From assembly GCA_965207595.1 (NCBI GenBank), contig CBDBMW010000011.1, positions 124,001 through 188,000 on the forward strand: 64,000 nucleotides of DNA. The letters are read 5' to 3'. The translations under genes and the position numbers were made by a program. Origin of the DNA: JAGWAJ01 sp026707615. Lineage in GTDB: Bacteria; Acidobacteriota; Vicinamibacteria; Vicinamibacterales; UBA8438. The first letter of the stretch is position 1; every line of letters begins with the position of its first letter. A model generated the notes under the pieces. It did not search any database, was not told where the DNA came from, and saw only the letters and a program-made list of their open reading frames with translations. Positions 26,203-34,878 of the stretch are shown here, in pieces.

Positions 26203-26818
26203 CCGGGCATCGTACGGTGGCACGACGGGGCAGGCAAGCTGTGCCTCACGAGCGACCGAATCGACGGCGATGAGCGCGAAGGCTCGTCTCGTCCCGTGCG
26301 ACCGCGGGGCGCAATACCGGCAGCCGGCGGCAGGCCACACGACGGCCCGGCGGCGAGTGAGCGCGACGCCGCCGGTGGCAAGGGGTCGAGGGGAGCGCAG
26401 CATCCCCCGCCAGCCCCAATGTACGCACATTGGTCGGCTGGCTCCTGTCACCGGTTGGGTGGCAGGAGCCAACGAATTGGCGTCTTGCGGGGGTCAGGTT
26501 CCGGCAGCATCGGACAATCGCCGTCTGGAGCGCGCGCGGCGCCGGTGTCAAGACTGACAGCCCGCCTGTGGCGGGGCGGATCGGCAGCGGAGCGTCTTGA
26601 CGCCGGTGAGCACGCGCCGATGATGTGTTGGCCGACGATGCCGTCTGTGCTTCCGACCGCGCCTCCGCCGCCTCCGCACGACCTCGCGCCCGTTCATGCA
26701 GCCGGCGCCAGAACGGCCGACCGGGCAGCGAAGCGCCTTCGGCAACCGGTCGGGCTGCTGTGTCCGGACTCGCCTTGGCCGAGACCACAGCGAGTATCGA
26801 TTCACGTTACCAGTCCAA

Positions 26819-26900
26819 GATACCGGGACGACCGAACGGTTACCTCGCTGGCGCGCTGGCGCTGGCGCGCTGGCGGTAAGCGTTCGGTCATCCCGGTATC
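26819..26900. repeat. long inverted repeat, family copy A
   Basis: Arms of 26 bp (26819-26844 and 26875-26900) match at 24 of 26 positions; each contains the core GACCGAACG(G/C)TTACC. The 30-nt middle is built from CGCTGGCG/CGCTGG words. Such a structure can extrude as a cruciform or fold as a long RNA hairpin. Confidence 0.85.
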
Positions 26901-27033
26901 CGGCGTTGCGGCAGTCGGGCAAGCACCGTCGAACAGCGAGCCGATCCGGTTCGGGCGCCCTCCCTGCACAGGGACATCGACCCGTGCTGGCTGTCGACAA
27001 CGCCAGCGTCCGGTTGGCCCGCTCCCATGCCCA

Positions 27034-27087
27034 TACCGGCTTCGCCGAACGGTTACCGCTGGCGGTAACCGTTCGGTCAGCCCGGTA
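27034..27087. repeat. long inverted repeat, family copy B
   Basis: Arms 27034-27057 and 27064-27087 share the same core CCGAACGGTTACC and the outer TACCGG; 20 of 24 positions pair, with mismatches confined to positions 7-11. The loop is only GCTGGC, shorter than in copy A. Confidence 0.8.
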
Positions 27088-27232
27088 GACCAACGTAATC
27101 TGTGGTCGGAGGTATCTCACTCGGAAACTGCGGGCGCAACCCGATCTGCTACGCTCGCCAAGGTGGCCGCGCGGCGGCGGGCGACACGGCACCCGCCATC
27201 GCTGAGGAGGATGCTGATCGGGAGGACGCGCC

Positions 27233-27565
27233 ATGCCGTACGGTCCGAAGGGCCAGTGGCGCCGGGCTGAAATCGGCTGCGCCGTCCAACCCGTGTCGGC
27301 GGCGGAGATCCAGCCGCCGCCGTGTCCGAAGTGTCGTGGGCCGCGTGCCTTCGTTGCCTTCGCACGGGTCGGATTCGTCGGGACGTTCTGCCCCATGCAC
27401 GGCCAGATGGGACTGGCGGAGCACGAGCTTCCTGACGCATGGCCGTGCCCAACGTGCGGGTGGCCGATGTCGCCCGACAAGCGCCCTGGCGACGGCACCT
27501 ACATCTACCGTTGCCAGCACGGCCACATCGAGCGCTTGACCGATCTCATTCGCGCGTCCGCGTAG
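27233..27565 (+). CDS. hypothetical zinc-ribbon-like protein
   Basis: A 110-residue protein with a first Cys pair CPKC near residue 31, then FVGTFCPMHGQMG, then CPTCGW near 71 and a final CQHGH. The Cys/His layout suggests two small zinc-binding ribbons. No family recognised; charged hydrophilic composition and lack of a signal suggest a cytoplasmic, possibly nucleic-acid-binding protein. It lies exactly between repeat copies B and C, which may have moved with it. Upstream GGAGGA is 8-9 nt from the ATG. Confidence 0.65.
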   Translation: MPYGPKGQWRRAEIGCAVQPVSAAEIQPPPCPKCRGPRAFVAFARVGFVGTFCPMHGQMGLAEHELPDAWPCPTCGWPMSPDKRPGDGTYIYRCQHGHIERLTDLIRASA

Positions 27566-27623
27566 GGCCAGACGATGGGTGCCCCGAACTGGGCGAACCA
27601 GACGACGATGGCTGGGCTGCGGA

Positions 27624-27648
27624 ATACCGGGCCGACCGAACGCTTACC
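27624..27648 (+). repeat. half copy (C) of the inverted-repeat family
   Basis: ATACCGGGCCGACCGAACGC and TTACC repeat the left arm of copy A nearly exactly, followed by the same GCTGGCGCGCTGGCG middle; the right arm is absent. It sits between the zinc-ribbon gene and the truncated dehydrogenase, close to where homology of the latter ends. Confidence 0.7.
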
Positions 27649-27776
27649 GCTGGCGCGCTGGCGGGCTGTCATGGACCGCTCTGGACGGGAATCATCGCGT
27701 GGTCCACAACGTGGTATACGGCTGATCGCGAAGTTCGAAAAGGGCCCATATTCATTGTGCTATTTTCGATCCTCGT

Positions 27777-28691
27777 CTAGTACCAGACGATCTCGCCGGT
27801 GTCGGCCGCGAGCGCGAGCGTCGAGTTGTGGTAGAGGTGCGCCCGGTCGACACCCCCGAGCATGAACTTCGGGGCGGGGGAGGTGACCGACGTCCCCACG
27901 TAGACGAGGTCGAGATCCGGATCGTAGCTGGGCACCATCCACGAGCCGACGTGCGTCCTGCGCTCGAAGGGCACGTCGCCCCACGTCTCGTCCCCCGGCT
28001 CGCCGGGGGCGGGTATCAGGCGCCGGCGCCACAGCTCCGCGCCGGTCGTCGCATCGTGCGCGGTGATGACGCAGGCGTCGGGACCTCCCTGCGGCATGCA
28101 GCCTCGGCCGGAGACGACCTTGCCGTCGGCGACGATCGGGCCCGAGGTCTGGTGGGCCGGGTTCACCCGGTAGTCCAGAATCTGCGTCTCCCAGACCAGC
28201 CGGCCGGTCGCCGCGTCGAGCGCGAAGACGTGGTCGTCGGAGCTGGTATCGATGATCGTGTCGCCGTAGATGGCGATGTTGCGGTTGGCGGACGAGATCG
28301 GGACGAACTCCTCGAGATCGTCGGGCCGGTCCCGGCGGTACTCCCAGAGCAGGTCGCCCGTGACGGCGTCGATCGCCTGGATGACGTCGCGCGGATTGGG
28401 CATGTAGAGCACGCCGTCGTACGCGAGCGGCGTCCCCTGCTGCGCTCCTTCCGTCAGTCCGCGCGACCAGACCATGCGCAGCGCGCCGACGTTCGCGCGG
28501 TCGATCTCGTCCAGGGGGCTGTAGCCCCAGCCGTCGAGCGTGCGCCGCCACATCGGCCAGTCCGCCGGATCCGGATCCTGCAGCATCGCGTCCGTGACCG
28601 GCGTGAAGCTGCGGTCCTGGGCTGTGGCTTCACCCGTCACGAGGACGAGCGGGAGCACGGCGAGGGCGAGCCGGTGCGGTTTCGCGGTCAT
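27777..28691 (-). pseudogene. PQQ-dependent alcohol dehydrogenase, C-terminally truncated
   Basis: The N-terminal half of a quinoprotein dehydrogenase: signal peptide ending ATAQ, then beta-propeller blades with the docking motifs LYMPNPRDVIQAIDAVTGDL, VFALDAATGRLVWET and ACVITAHDATTGAELWRRRL. Family members run 550-700 residues; this one stops after about 304 at GEIVWY, where relatives continue with YQH-x-x-D-x-W. The missing part holds the Asp base and the remaining blades, so it should be inactive. GAGGAGG lies 6 nt before the ATG. The end coincides with the border of the repeat-containing region. Confidence 0.8.
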
Positions 28692-28988
28692 GGCGACCTC
28701 CTCGTCGACCGTGGGGTCGGGGTGCCGACACGATCGTCGGCCGTCCCCGTGTGCACCGCGCGGACCTCCGGCGACCGCACGATGGCGCCCCGCCTTCCGG
28801 TCCGCGCCGATCCGCACTGCAGCGTAGGCGAGAGGCACGGCGGGACGCAACCGGAACGGACCCTCCGCGCCCGCGGAGAGCTTGCCCGTCTCGCGGCGCA
28901 GACTCCAGGCCCTCGGAGGACGAGGTCTAATCTCGCGCGTGCGAGCAACCGATACGAGTACCGTCCCGTATCACGAGGGAGGTTGTGA

Positions 28989-29426
28989 ATGCGCACACTG
29001 GCGATCCTGGGTCTAGTGCTCGTCTGTGCCGCGCCGCCGGCCGGGGCCGGACCCATCCTGGAATCGGCTGCACGGCTCGCAGCGGAGGTGCAGCCGAGGC
29101 GGTCGACCTGCCTGACGGCCGCTCTCGCCGGGCGGGACGCCGCGGAGCGGCGGGAGCGGAGCACCTCCTACTTCGTCGGCGGGATCGTCCTGCCGGTCGT
29201 CATGCCCCTGCTCGCCCGAGCGACCCCTCCGTCTCCGCCCGCCGCCCTCGTGGAGGGTCGGAGAACCGCCGATGCGGAGTGCTTCCGGGACGGCTACCGC
29301 CAGCGGGCGCAGGAGAAGAACGCCGACAGCGCGTGGGCCGGCAGCGGCTTCGGCCTGGCTGCCCTCGGCATCATCGTCATCGCGCTGACCGCGGGCGACC
29401 CCGGCGAGATCGAATTCCCGTTCTGA
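28989..29426 (+). CDS. hypothetical secreted or membrane protein
   Basis: A 145-residue protein with a signal peptide (LAILGLVLVCAAPPAGA), a central hydrophobic helix (SYFVGGIVLPVVMPLLARA, about 60-78) and a second C-terminal one (GFGLAALGIIVIALTAG, about 119-135). Two cysteines lie around the helices (Cys41, Cys98). GGGAGG is 7 nt upstream. Similar small double-helix membrane proteins are common and uncharacterised. It is divergent from the truncated dehydrogenase and convergent with the hydrolase gene. Confidence 0.65.
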   Translation: MRTLAILGLVLVCAAPPAGAGPILESAARLAAEVQPRRSTCLTAALAGRDAAERRERSTSYFVGGIVLPVVMPLLARATPPSPPAALVEGRRTADAECFRDGYRQRAQEKNADSAWAGSGFGLAALGIIVIALTAGDPGEIEFPF

Positions 29427-29519
29427 CGGTACGCCTGCAACTCGTCGTCCGGTCGCGGAGGAACGTCGGGCACTCTCTTCCGCAGGCCATCGCCCCGGCG
29501 TCGAGGTCTGGCCCGGCGG

Positions 29520-31544
29520 CTACGGACGGTCCGACGTACAGCCTGCGGGAGGGTCCGGCTCGCTGCAAGCGCCCGGCCACGGCTCCACCGTCTCGGAGGG
29601 CGCCGGCAGGGCGCGCTGCCGCTGGAAGCGGACCTTCCGGGCCCGCGGTGAGCTCATGGTGAAGCCGGCGACCTCGCCGCCGGTGCCGCGGTCGACGGTG
29701 AAGTACCAGCCTCCGCCGTAGAAGCCGTCGTCGAAGGTCGGCGTCAGGCGGATGTTGCCGAGCTTGCGGTGCCGGAGGGTGAGGCGGCGGTCCTCCGCGT
29801 GCAGGCGGTACGCGATGTCGAGTTCGGCGCTGTAGTACGTCCCGGCGTACTCCGCCAGCCGCTCGGCGGAGGGGCGGGCGGCGTCGGCGTGGTAATGGAC
29901 CTGCGGTTTCCATCCACCGAGGTGGAGCACCGGCCCGCCTCCGGGACGGCGTCCGGCCCGGCCGCCACCGGTCCGTACGCCGTCCGCGGCGCCGCTGCCG
30001 CGCCCGCGGCCGGGACGACCGACGGTGAACTCGGCCTCACTCGTCGTGCCGGCGAGGCGGTAGCGCAGGCCGCCCAGCGGCAGCAGGCGCTGGCCCGGCC
30101 CGCCGGCGAACAGGACGAGATCCGTGCCTCGCAGCACCAGGTGCAGCGGGATGTCGCTCTCGGCGCTCCGGTAGTACCCCGCCAGCGCGGCGAGCTCTTC
30201 ACGGGACGGGGCTGCCTGGGCGGCCGAATCGGGGGCTCGGCGATCGGACGCGAGGCGGCCGGCCTCGTTCCCACGAGCCGCCGTTTGCGCATCGGCGGCC
30301 GGGCGCACGTCGGCATCGGCCGCGACGCGGCGGCGCGGCGCGGCGCGCTCCTGCGGGGCATCCGGCCGGGGAGGGTCCGCCCGCTCGGGCCGATCCGCAC
30401 GCCGGGGACGGCGCGCGGGCAGCACGGCGTCGGCGACGTCCCGGGCCAGCCGCGCCGGATCCGTCGTGCGGACGTTGCACAGGACCGCCACCGCCAGATC
30501 CTCCTCGGGGAAGCGCAGGAACTCGCCGCGGTAGCCGGCATCGGTGCCGCCGTGCCCCACCGTGCGGCGGCCGCGGTGCGTGCCGTGCACGAGACCGTAC
30601 GCGTAGGAGACCTGCGCGCCGCTGGCCAGCGTCGTCGTCTCCTGGATCCGGCGCACGGCGTCGCGGCCGCCGACCTCGCCCGATCGGAAGTTCCGGTTCC
30701 AGCGGGCGAGGTCCTCGACGGTGGTGAAGAGGCTGCTGGCCCCGACGACGGCGAAGTCCGGGATGCTGAGGCGATAGTCGCCTGCGCCATCCGCCTCGTA
30801 GGCGTAGGCGCGGTCCCGGACGAGCAGCGTGTGGTCGTCGCGGAACGTCGTGCGCGTCATCCCCAGCGGCCCGAAGATGCGCTCGTCCGTGAAGGCGCGG
30901 AGCGACTGCCCCGACACGCGCTCGACGGCGACCGCGAGCAGCGTGTAGCCGGAGTTGCTGTAGAGGTGCTCCGTGCCCGGCCGGAAGTGGAGCGCCGTCT
31001 GGCGCGTGAGCAGGTCGAGCACGTCGCCCTGCGTGATGACGTCGCCCCCCCACCGCCAGCCCGCCATCTGCAGCAGGCTCCACTGGTCCCGAATCCCGCT
31101 CGTGTGCTGCGCGAGATGGCGCAGCGTGATCGGCACGCCGAAGTCGGGGAGCTCGGGCACGTAGCGGCGGATGTCGTCGTCCCAGGTCAGGCGCCCCTCG
31201 TCGGCGAGCAGCGCCACCGCCAGGGCCGTGAACTGCTTGGAGACCGAGGCGACGTGGAAGACGCTCTCCGGAGTGATGGGGATGCCGTACTCCAGGTTGG
31301 CGGCGCCGTAGCCCCTGGCGAGGACGATGTCGCCGCCCTCCATCACCGACACCGCGCAGCCCGGTCCGTCGGCGCCCGCCCAGGGGGCGAAGATCGCGTC
31401 GATGCGCGATTCGGTTGCGGCGGGCGATCCCTGGGGCGGGCGAGCGAGCGGCACGACGCCGGTCGCGACGAGCAGCGTCGCGGCGGCAAGGAGCAGGGCG
31501 GCCGCCAGCGCGGCAGCACGCCACGGTCGGCGGGGCGCGAGCAT
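29520..31544 (-). CDS. serine hydrolase (class C beta-lactamase/penicillin-binding family)
   Basis: A 674-residue exported protein. One N-terminal membrane/signal helix (10-33) precedes a beta-lactamase-fold domain (about 45-380) with all three motifs: Ser100-Val-Ser-Lys103, Tyr195-Ser-Asn197 and His331-Gly-Gly333. An Arg/Pro/Ala-rich linker (about 385-445) follows, then two similar beta-rich C-terminal units, one around LAALAGYYRSAESDIPLHLV and one around AEYAGTYYSAELDIAYRLHA (DUF3471-like). The family includes D-aminopeptidases, esterases and PBP4-like enzymes; the substrate here is unknown. It stands alone between convergent and same-strand neighbours. Confidence 0.9.
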   Translation of the reverse strand: MLAPRRPWRAAALAAALLLAAATLLVATGVVPLARPPQGSPAATESRIDAIFAPWAGADGPGCAVSVMEGGDIVLARGYGAANLEYGIPITPESVFHVASVSKQFTALAVALLADEGRLTWDDDIRRYVPELPDFGVPITLRHLAQHTSGIRDQWSLLQMAGWRWGGDVITQGDVLDLLTRQTALHFRPGTEHLYSNSGYTLLAVAVERVSGQSLRAFTDERIFGPLGMTRTTFRDDHTLLVRDRAYAYEADGAGDYRLSIPDFAVVGASSLFTTVEDLARWNRNFRSGEVGGRDAVRRIQETTTLASGAQVSYAYGLVHGTHRGRRTVGHGGTDAGYRGEFLRFPEEDLAVAVLCNVRTTDPARLARDVADAVLPARRPRRADRPERADPPRPDAPQERAAPRRRVAADADVRPAADAQTAARGNEAGRLASDRRAPDSAAQAAPSREELAALAGYYRSAESDIPLHLVLRGTDLVLFAGGPGQRLLPLGGLRYRLAGTTSEAEFTVGRPGRGRGSGAADGVRTGGGRAGRRPGGGPVLHLGGWKPQVHYHADAARPSAERLAEYAGTYYSAELDIAYRLHAEDRRLTLRHRKLGNIRLTPTFDDGFYGGGWYFTVDRGTGGEVAGFTMSSPRARKVRFQRQRALPAPSETVEPWPGACSEPDPPAGCTSDRP

Positions 31545-31606
31545 GGGTTCAGTCTAGCCCACCATTCCCTCACTGGCGCAGACGTGTGGCCGACGCGCAC
31601 CGGCCG

Positions 31607-32179
31607 TCAACGTTCCTGCACCTCCCGGTGGCGGAAGCAGTCGACCAGGTGGTCGTTGACCATGCCGGTCGCCTGCATGTGCGCGTAGCAGATGGTCGAG
31701 CCTACGAACTTGAAGCCGCGCGACCGGAGATCCTTGCTCATCGCGTCCGATTCCGTCGTGCGGGCCGGCACCTCGTCCAGCGTTCGCCAGGCGTTCTGCC
31801 TCGGCCGGCCGCCGACGAACTGCCAGACGTAGCGGTCGAAGGTGCCGAACTCCTCCTGCACGTCGAGGAAGGCGCGGGCGTTCGTCACCGCGGACCGTAT
31901 CTTCAACCGGTTGCGGATGATGCCCTCGTCGGCGAGGAGCCGCGCGATCCGCTCGTCGCCGTAGCGCGCCACCCGCCGCGGGTCGAAGCCGTCGAACGCG
32001 CGCCGGTAGGCCTCGCGCTTCTTGAGGATCGTCAGCCAGCTCAGGCCGGCCTGCGCCCCCTCGAGCACCAGGTGCTCGAAGATCCGCCGGTCGTCGTGCA
32101 GCGGCACGCCCCACTCCGTGTCGTGGTAGGGGATGTAGAGCGGATGCGAGGCGCCCCAGGCGCAGCGATTGCGTTCCAT
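31607..32179 (-). CDS. tag: DNA-3-methyladenine glycosylase I
   Basis: Base-excision repair enzyme that removes 3-methyladenine from DNA. The N-terminus RCAWGASHPLYIPYHDTEWG, the helical middle FEHLVLEGAQAGLSWLTILK and the C-terminal ATGMVNDHLVDCFRH with its His-x3-Cys zinc ligands are diagnostic of Tag. Length 190 residues, as in E. coli. I chose the ATG at 32179 since known Tag proteins start right before the first Cys-x-W; the frame is open to 32218. The gene follows the serine hydrolase divergently in function but on the same strand, 62 nt upstream of it. Confidence 0.93.
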   Translation of the reverse strand: MERNRCAWGASHPLYIPYHDTEWGVPLHDDRRIFEHLVLEGAQAGLSWLTILKKREAYRRAFDGFDPRRVARYGDERIARLLADEGIIRNRLKIRSAVTNARAFLDVQEEFGTFDRYVWQFVGGRPRQNAWRTLDEVPARTTESDAMSKDLRSRGFKFVGSTICYAHMQATGMVNDHLVDCFRHREVQER

Positions 32180-32269
32180 GGTCGGGTGCGCCGTTCGGTC
32201 CAATCGGGTCGCGGCCATCCACCGGCGCGTCCGGTTGCCGTCAGGGCGCCGCCCCGCGGCGGCGCGCCG

Positions 32270-33088
32270 TCAGGGCACGGCGGCCCGGTCGCCGCCCGCG
32301 AGCCGCTCCCGCGCCTCCTGCACCTCGCGGTGGAAGACGAACAGGGCGTCGGCGTTCGCCTCGTGGTCCGTGAAGTTGTAGGTGCGTCCGCCGCGCACCT
32401 TCAGCCGCAGGTTGTGCTCCAGGTAGTCGACCTCGAACTCCTCGATGCGGTCGAAGGCGACCTCGAAGGCATCGTCGTCGTCGGTGCGGTAGGCGATGCC
32501 CGTGGCGTCGGCGGCCAGCCGCCCCTCGCAGTCGCCGAAGCGGTGGCGGTGGACGACGGGAATCTCCGCGCTCAGCCGGACCTCCCGAAAGCGGACCGTC
32601 ACCGTGGTGAGATCGCTCGTGATCTCGACCTCCTCCGCGTGGCCTTCGTAGCCCGGCGCCGAGACGTTGATGCGGCGCCGTCCGGGCTCGACCTCGTACG
32701 ACTCGAACGGCGTGGTGCCGGCGAAGCGGCGGTCGATGAAGACCTGCGCCCCGTCGACGTCGCTCGTTACCCGCAGCAGGACGGGGGGCGGCGGGGCCGG
32801 CGCCGCCGGCTCGGGTTCCGGCTCCGGCTCCGGCGCGATCGGTTCCGGGGCCGGTTCGGGTTCCGGCTCGGGCTCCGGTTCGGGCGCGGCGGGCGCGGCC
32901 GGGGGCGCGGGGGGCGGGGCGACGGCCACGCGGGCCCCCTCGCCCTCGGGCTCGGGCGCGTCGCGGAGCGGCCACAGGAGCGTTGCCGCGCCGGCGGCGA
33001 GGGCCACTCCGAGTAGGATGAAGCCGTAGCGGCTGCCGCGCCGCGCGGGCGGTGCCGGTTCCGGCTCGTGCGCGCTCAACAGGGACAT
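32270..33088 (-). CDS. PEGA-domain membrane protein
   Basis: A 272-residue protein: short cytoplasmic N-terminus, one transmembrane helix (about 22-42, YGFILLGVALAAGAATLLW), a Pro/Glu-repeat linker (about 55-103, alternating Glu-Pro) that could span the periplasm, then a PEGA beta-sandwich (about 105-180, VDGAQVFIDRRFAGTTPFES) and a C-terminal beta domain of about 90 residues. PEGA domains are thought to bind surface or cell-wall components. Its ATG overlaps by two bases the start of the cyclophilin gene on the other strand, so the two share one divergent promoter region. Confidence 0.85.
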   Translation of the reverse strand: MSLLSAHEPEPAPPARRGSRYGFILLGVALAAGAATLLWPLRDAPEPEGEGARVAVAPPPAPPAAPAAPEPEPEPEPEPAPEPIAPEPEPEPEPAAPAPPPPVLLRVTSDVDGAQVFIDRRFAGTTPFESYEVEPGRRRINVSAPGYEGHAEEVEITSDLTTVTVRFREVRLSAEIPVVHRHRFGDCEGRLAADATGIAYRTDDDDAFEVAFDRIEEFEVDYLEHNLRLKVRGGRTYNFTDHEANADALFVFHREVQEARERLAGGDRAAVP

Positions 33089-34409
33089 GGCGTCAATTCT
33101 ACGTTCAGTCCGTCCGCGACCGATGCGAGGTGCCTCCGTGCGATCCGTTCCCCTGCGATCCGGTTCCCTGCGATCTGCTCCCCTGCGATCCGCTCGTGAG
33201 CGGTCCGCTCCCGCGCACTCCGCCGTCCCGCTGCCCGTCGACCCGTGGTTGCGGGCCCGACGCCGGGGTGGCGCCCGGTCCGTGGGCGCGGCCGCCGCGG
33301 CCGCTGCCCTGCTGCTCGCCTGGCCGACCGCCGCCGGCACGGCATCGGCGCAGGACCGCGAGCCGTTCGTGACGCCGTTCACCATCGACGAGATGACCGG
33401 CAAGCAGGCGGTCCTCGCCACCGATCTGGGGGAGATCGCGATCGACCTGCGGCCCGATCTGGCGCCCAACCACGTCGGCCTCGTGATGCAGCTCGCCGCC
33501 GACGGGGCGCTCGACGGCACCACCTTCCACCGCATGGTGCGCCACGGCATCGTGCAGGGGGGCGACCCCATCACCGCCGATCCCGAGCGGACGGCCGACT
33601 ACGGCCGGGGCGGCCTCGGCCTCGTCGCGGACGAGATCGGCGACGCGCGCCACGTCCGGGGCGCCGTCTCCGCCGTCACCGTTCCGGGACGGCCCGACAG
33701 CGGCGGCTCGCAGTTCTTCATCTGCGTCGTCGACCAGCCCGGGCTCGACGGCGCCCACTCCATCTGGGGACAGGTCGCCGACGGCATGGACGTCGTCACG
33801 CGCATCTCGGAGACTCCCGTCGACGCCGAGGGCCGCGCCGCGGAGCGCGTCGTCGTGCGCAGCGTGACCATCCGCGACAAGCCGCCCCCCGAGGTCCCGC
33901 CGTTCACGACCGAGACCGACGCCCAGCTCGCCGCCTACCGCGCCGTCCTCGAGACCACGCACGGGCGCATCGCCATCGACTTCTATCCGGACCGGGCGCC
34001 GAACCACGTCCGCAACTTCCTGCGCCTCGTCGACGCCGGCGTCTACGACGGCATCGCGTTCCACCGCGTCGTGCCCGGCTTCGTCATCCAGAGCGGCCAC
34101 CTGCCGACGCGCCGCGACCCGTTGACGGACCGCCAGCAGCGCTTCATCGGGAACCTCGAGCCGGAGTTCAACGACACGCCGCACGTCCGCGGCATCGTCT
34201 CGATGGCCCGGCTCGACGATCCGGCGAGCGCGTCGACGTCCTTCTTCATCGTCACCGACACGGCGTCGGAGCTCGACGGCGTGTACACCGTCTTCGGCGT
34301 CGTCGTCGAGGGGCTCGACGTAGTGGCGGCGATCGAAGCCGTGCCGGCGGACGGGGAGACTCCGGTCGATCGAGTGGAGATCGTCGACGCGGAGGTCGTG
34401 CGCCGATAA
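33087..34409 (+). CDS. periplasmic peptidyl-prolyl isomerase with two cyclophilin domains
   Basis: Two tandem cyclophilin-type domains. The first (about 110-270) has LATDLGEIAIDLRPDLAPNH, TTFHRMVRHGIVQGGDP and GGSQFFICV; the second (about 285-438) has LETTHGRIAIDFYPDRAPNH, IAFHRVVPGFVIQSGH and SASTSFFIVT. The catalytic Arg (FHR) is present in both; the Phe-x-x-Gln site differs. A signal-like helix (GAAAAAAALLLAWPTAAG) begins near residue 67, so the real start may be the GTG at 33282; the first 65 residues are encoded partly by a 15-bp DNA repeat. Predicted role: folding of exported proteins. Confidence 0.88.
   Translation: MASILRSVRPRPMRGASVRSVPLRSGSLRSAPLRSARERSAPAHSAVPLPVDPWLRARRRGGARSVGAAAAAAALLLAWPTAAGTASAQDREPFVTPFTIDEMTGKQAVLATDLGEIAIDLRPDLAPNHVGLVMQLAADGALDGTTFHRMVRHGIVQGGDPITADPERTADYGRGGLGLVADEIGDARHVRGAVSAVTVPGRPDSGGSQFFICVVDQPGLDGAHSIWGQVADGMDVVTRISETPVDAEGRAAERVVVRSVTIRDKPPPEVPPFTTETDAQLAAYRAVLETTHGRIAIDFYPDRAPNHVRNFLRLVDAGVYDGIAFHRVVPGFVIQSGHLPTRRDPLTDRQQRFIGNLEPEFNDTPHVRGIVSMARLDDPASASTSFFIVTDTASELDGVYTVFGVVVEGLDVVAAIEAVPADGETPVDRVEIVDAEVVRR
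33139..33198 (+). repeat. four tandem 15-bp repeats
   Basis: Units TGCGATCCGTTCCCC, TGCGATCCGGTTCCC, TGCGATCTGCTCCCC and TGCGATCCGCTCGTG run in phase at 33139, 33154, 33169 and 33184. As 15 is a multiple of three they keep the reading frame of the cyclophilin gene's extreme 5' end, giving an Arg-Ser repeat, but they may equally be operator-like sites between two divergent genes. Confidence 0.85.
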
Positions 34410-34521
34410 CCGAAACCGCTCGCCAGCCGCGACGCCAGTGTCCTTCGGGACCGTCTCGGGGAGGCAGCCCGCGCATGATGCGGCCGTGGCCGCCCCCTCA
34501 TCGGGCTATGCTCCGCTTGGG

Positions 34522-34785
34522 ATGCGTCGTCCGACGAAGCGGCCCGCGGATCGGCTTGCGGCGCAAGCACGGCGGGAGGCGGCCGCCCCGGGTGTGAGCG
34601 TGAGCGCCCTCACCGCGACGACGCCGGACGACGCGCTCAAGCGCGGGACGCCGGCCGAGCCGCCCGAGCCCTTCCGGCTGATTGCCGCCGGCGGCCGCGG
34701 TCCGCGACCGGGAATCGAACTCGATCGGCCGCGGGCTCTCGAGGTGGCTGACGACGAGGCCCGCTTCGCTCGTCGCGGTTCCTGA
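34522..34785 (+). CDS. possible small protein of unknown function
   Basis: An 87-residue frame (MRRPTKRPADRLAAQARREA onward, ending DEARFARRGS) in the 470-base interval between the cyclophilin and caspase genes. Codon third positions are GC-rich as in real genes and the sequence is hydrophilic, but there is no clear ribosome binding site and no family match. If it is not a gene, the interval holds nothing else that I can see. Confidence 0.25.
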   Translation: MRRPTKRPADRLAAQARREAAAPGVSVSALTATTPDDALKRGTPAEPPEPFRLIAAGGRGPRPGIELDRPRALEVADDEARFARRGS

Positions 34786-34878
34786 ACGGCACGCTCCCGG
34801 ACGTCAATGTGGGGTCGTGACACGGCGTCGACCGAACGGTGAGCAGCCCCGCGCCGCGGGGTGGGGGGAGTGACTCAG

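Larger units (their letters stand above)
26203..27232. other. gene-free stretch carrying palindromic repeats
   Basis: More than 1 kb without a credible gene; frames are Arg/Pro-rich and have no ribosome binding site. The stretch contains two members of the inverted-repeat family listed below. Confidence 0.5.

Noticed and set aside
34690..34730. tRNA-like GAGTTCGATTCCC on the minus strand
   Set aside because: The five bases either side of the loop do not pair, and no acceptor, D or anticodon arm can be drawn, so it is not a tRNA.
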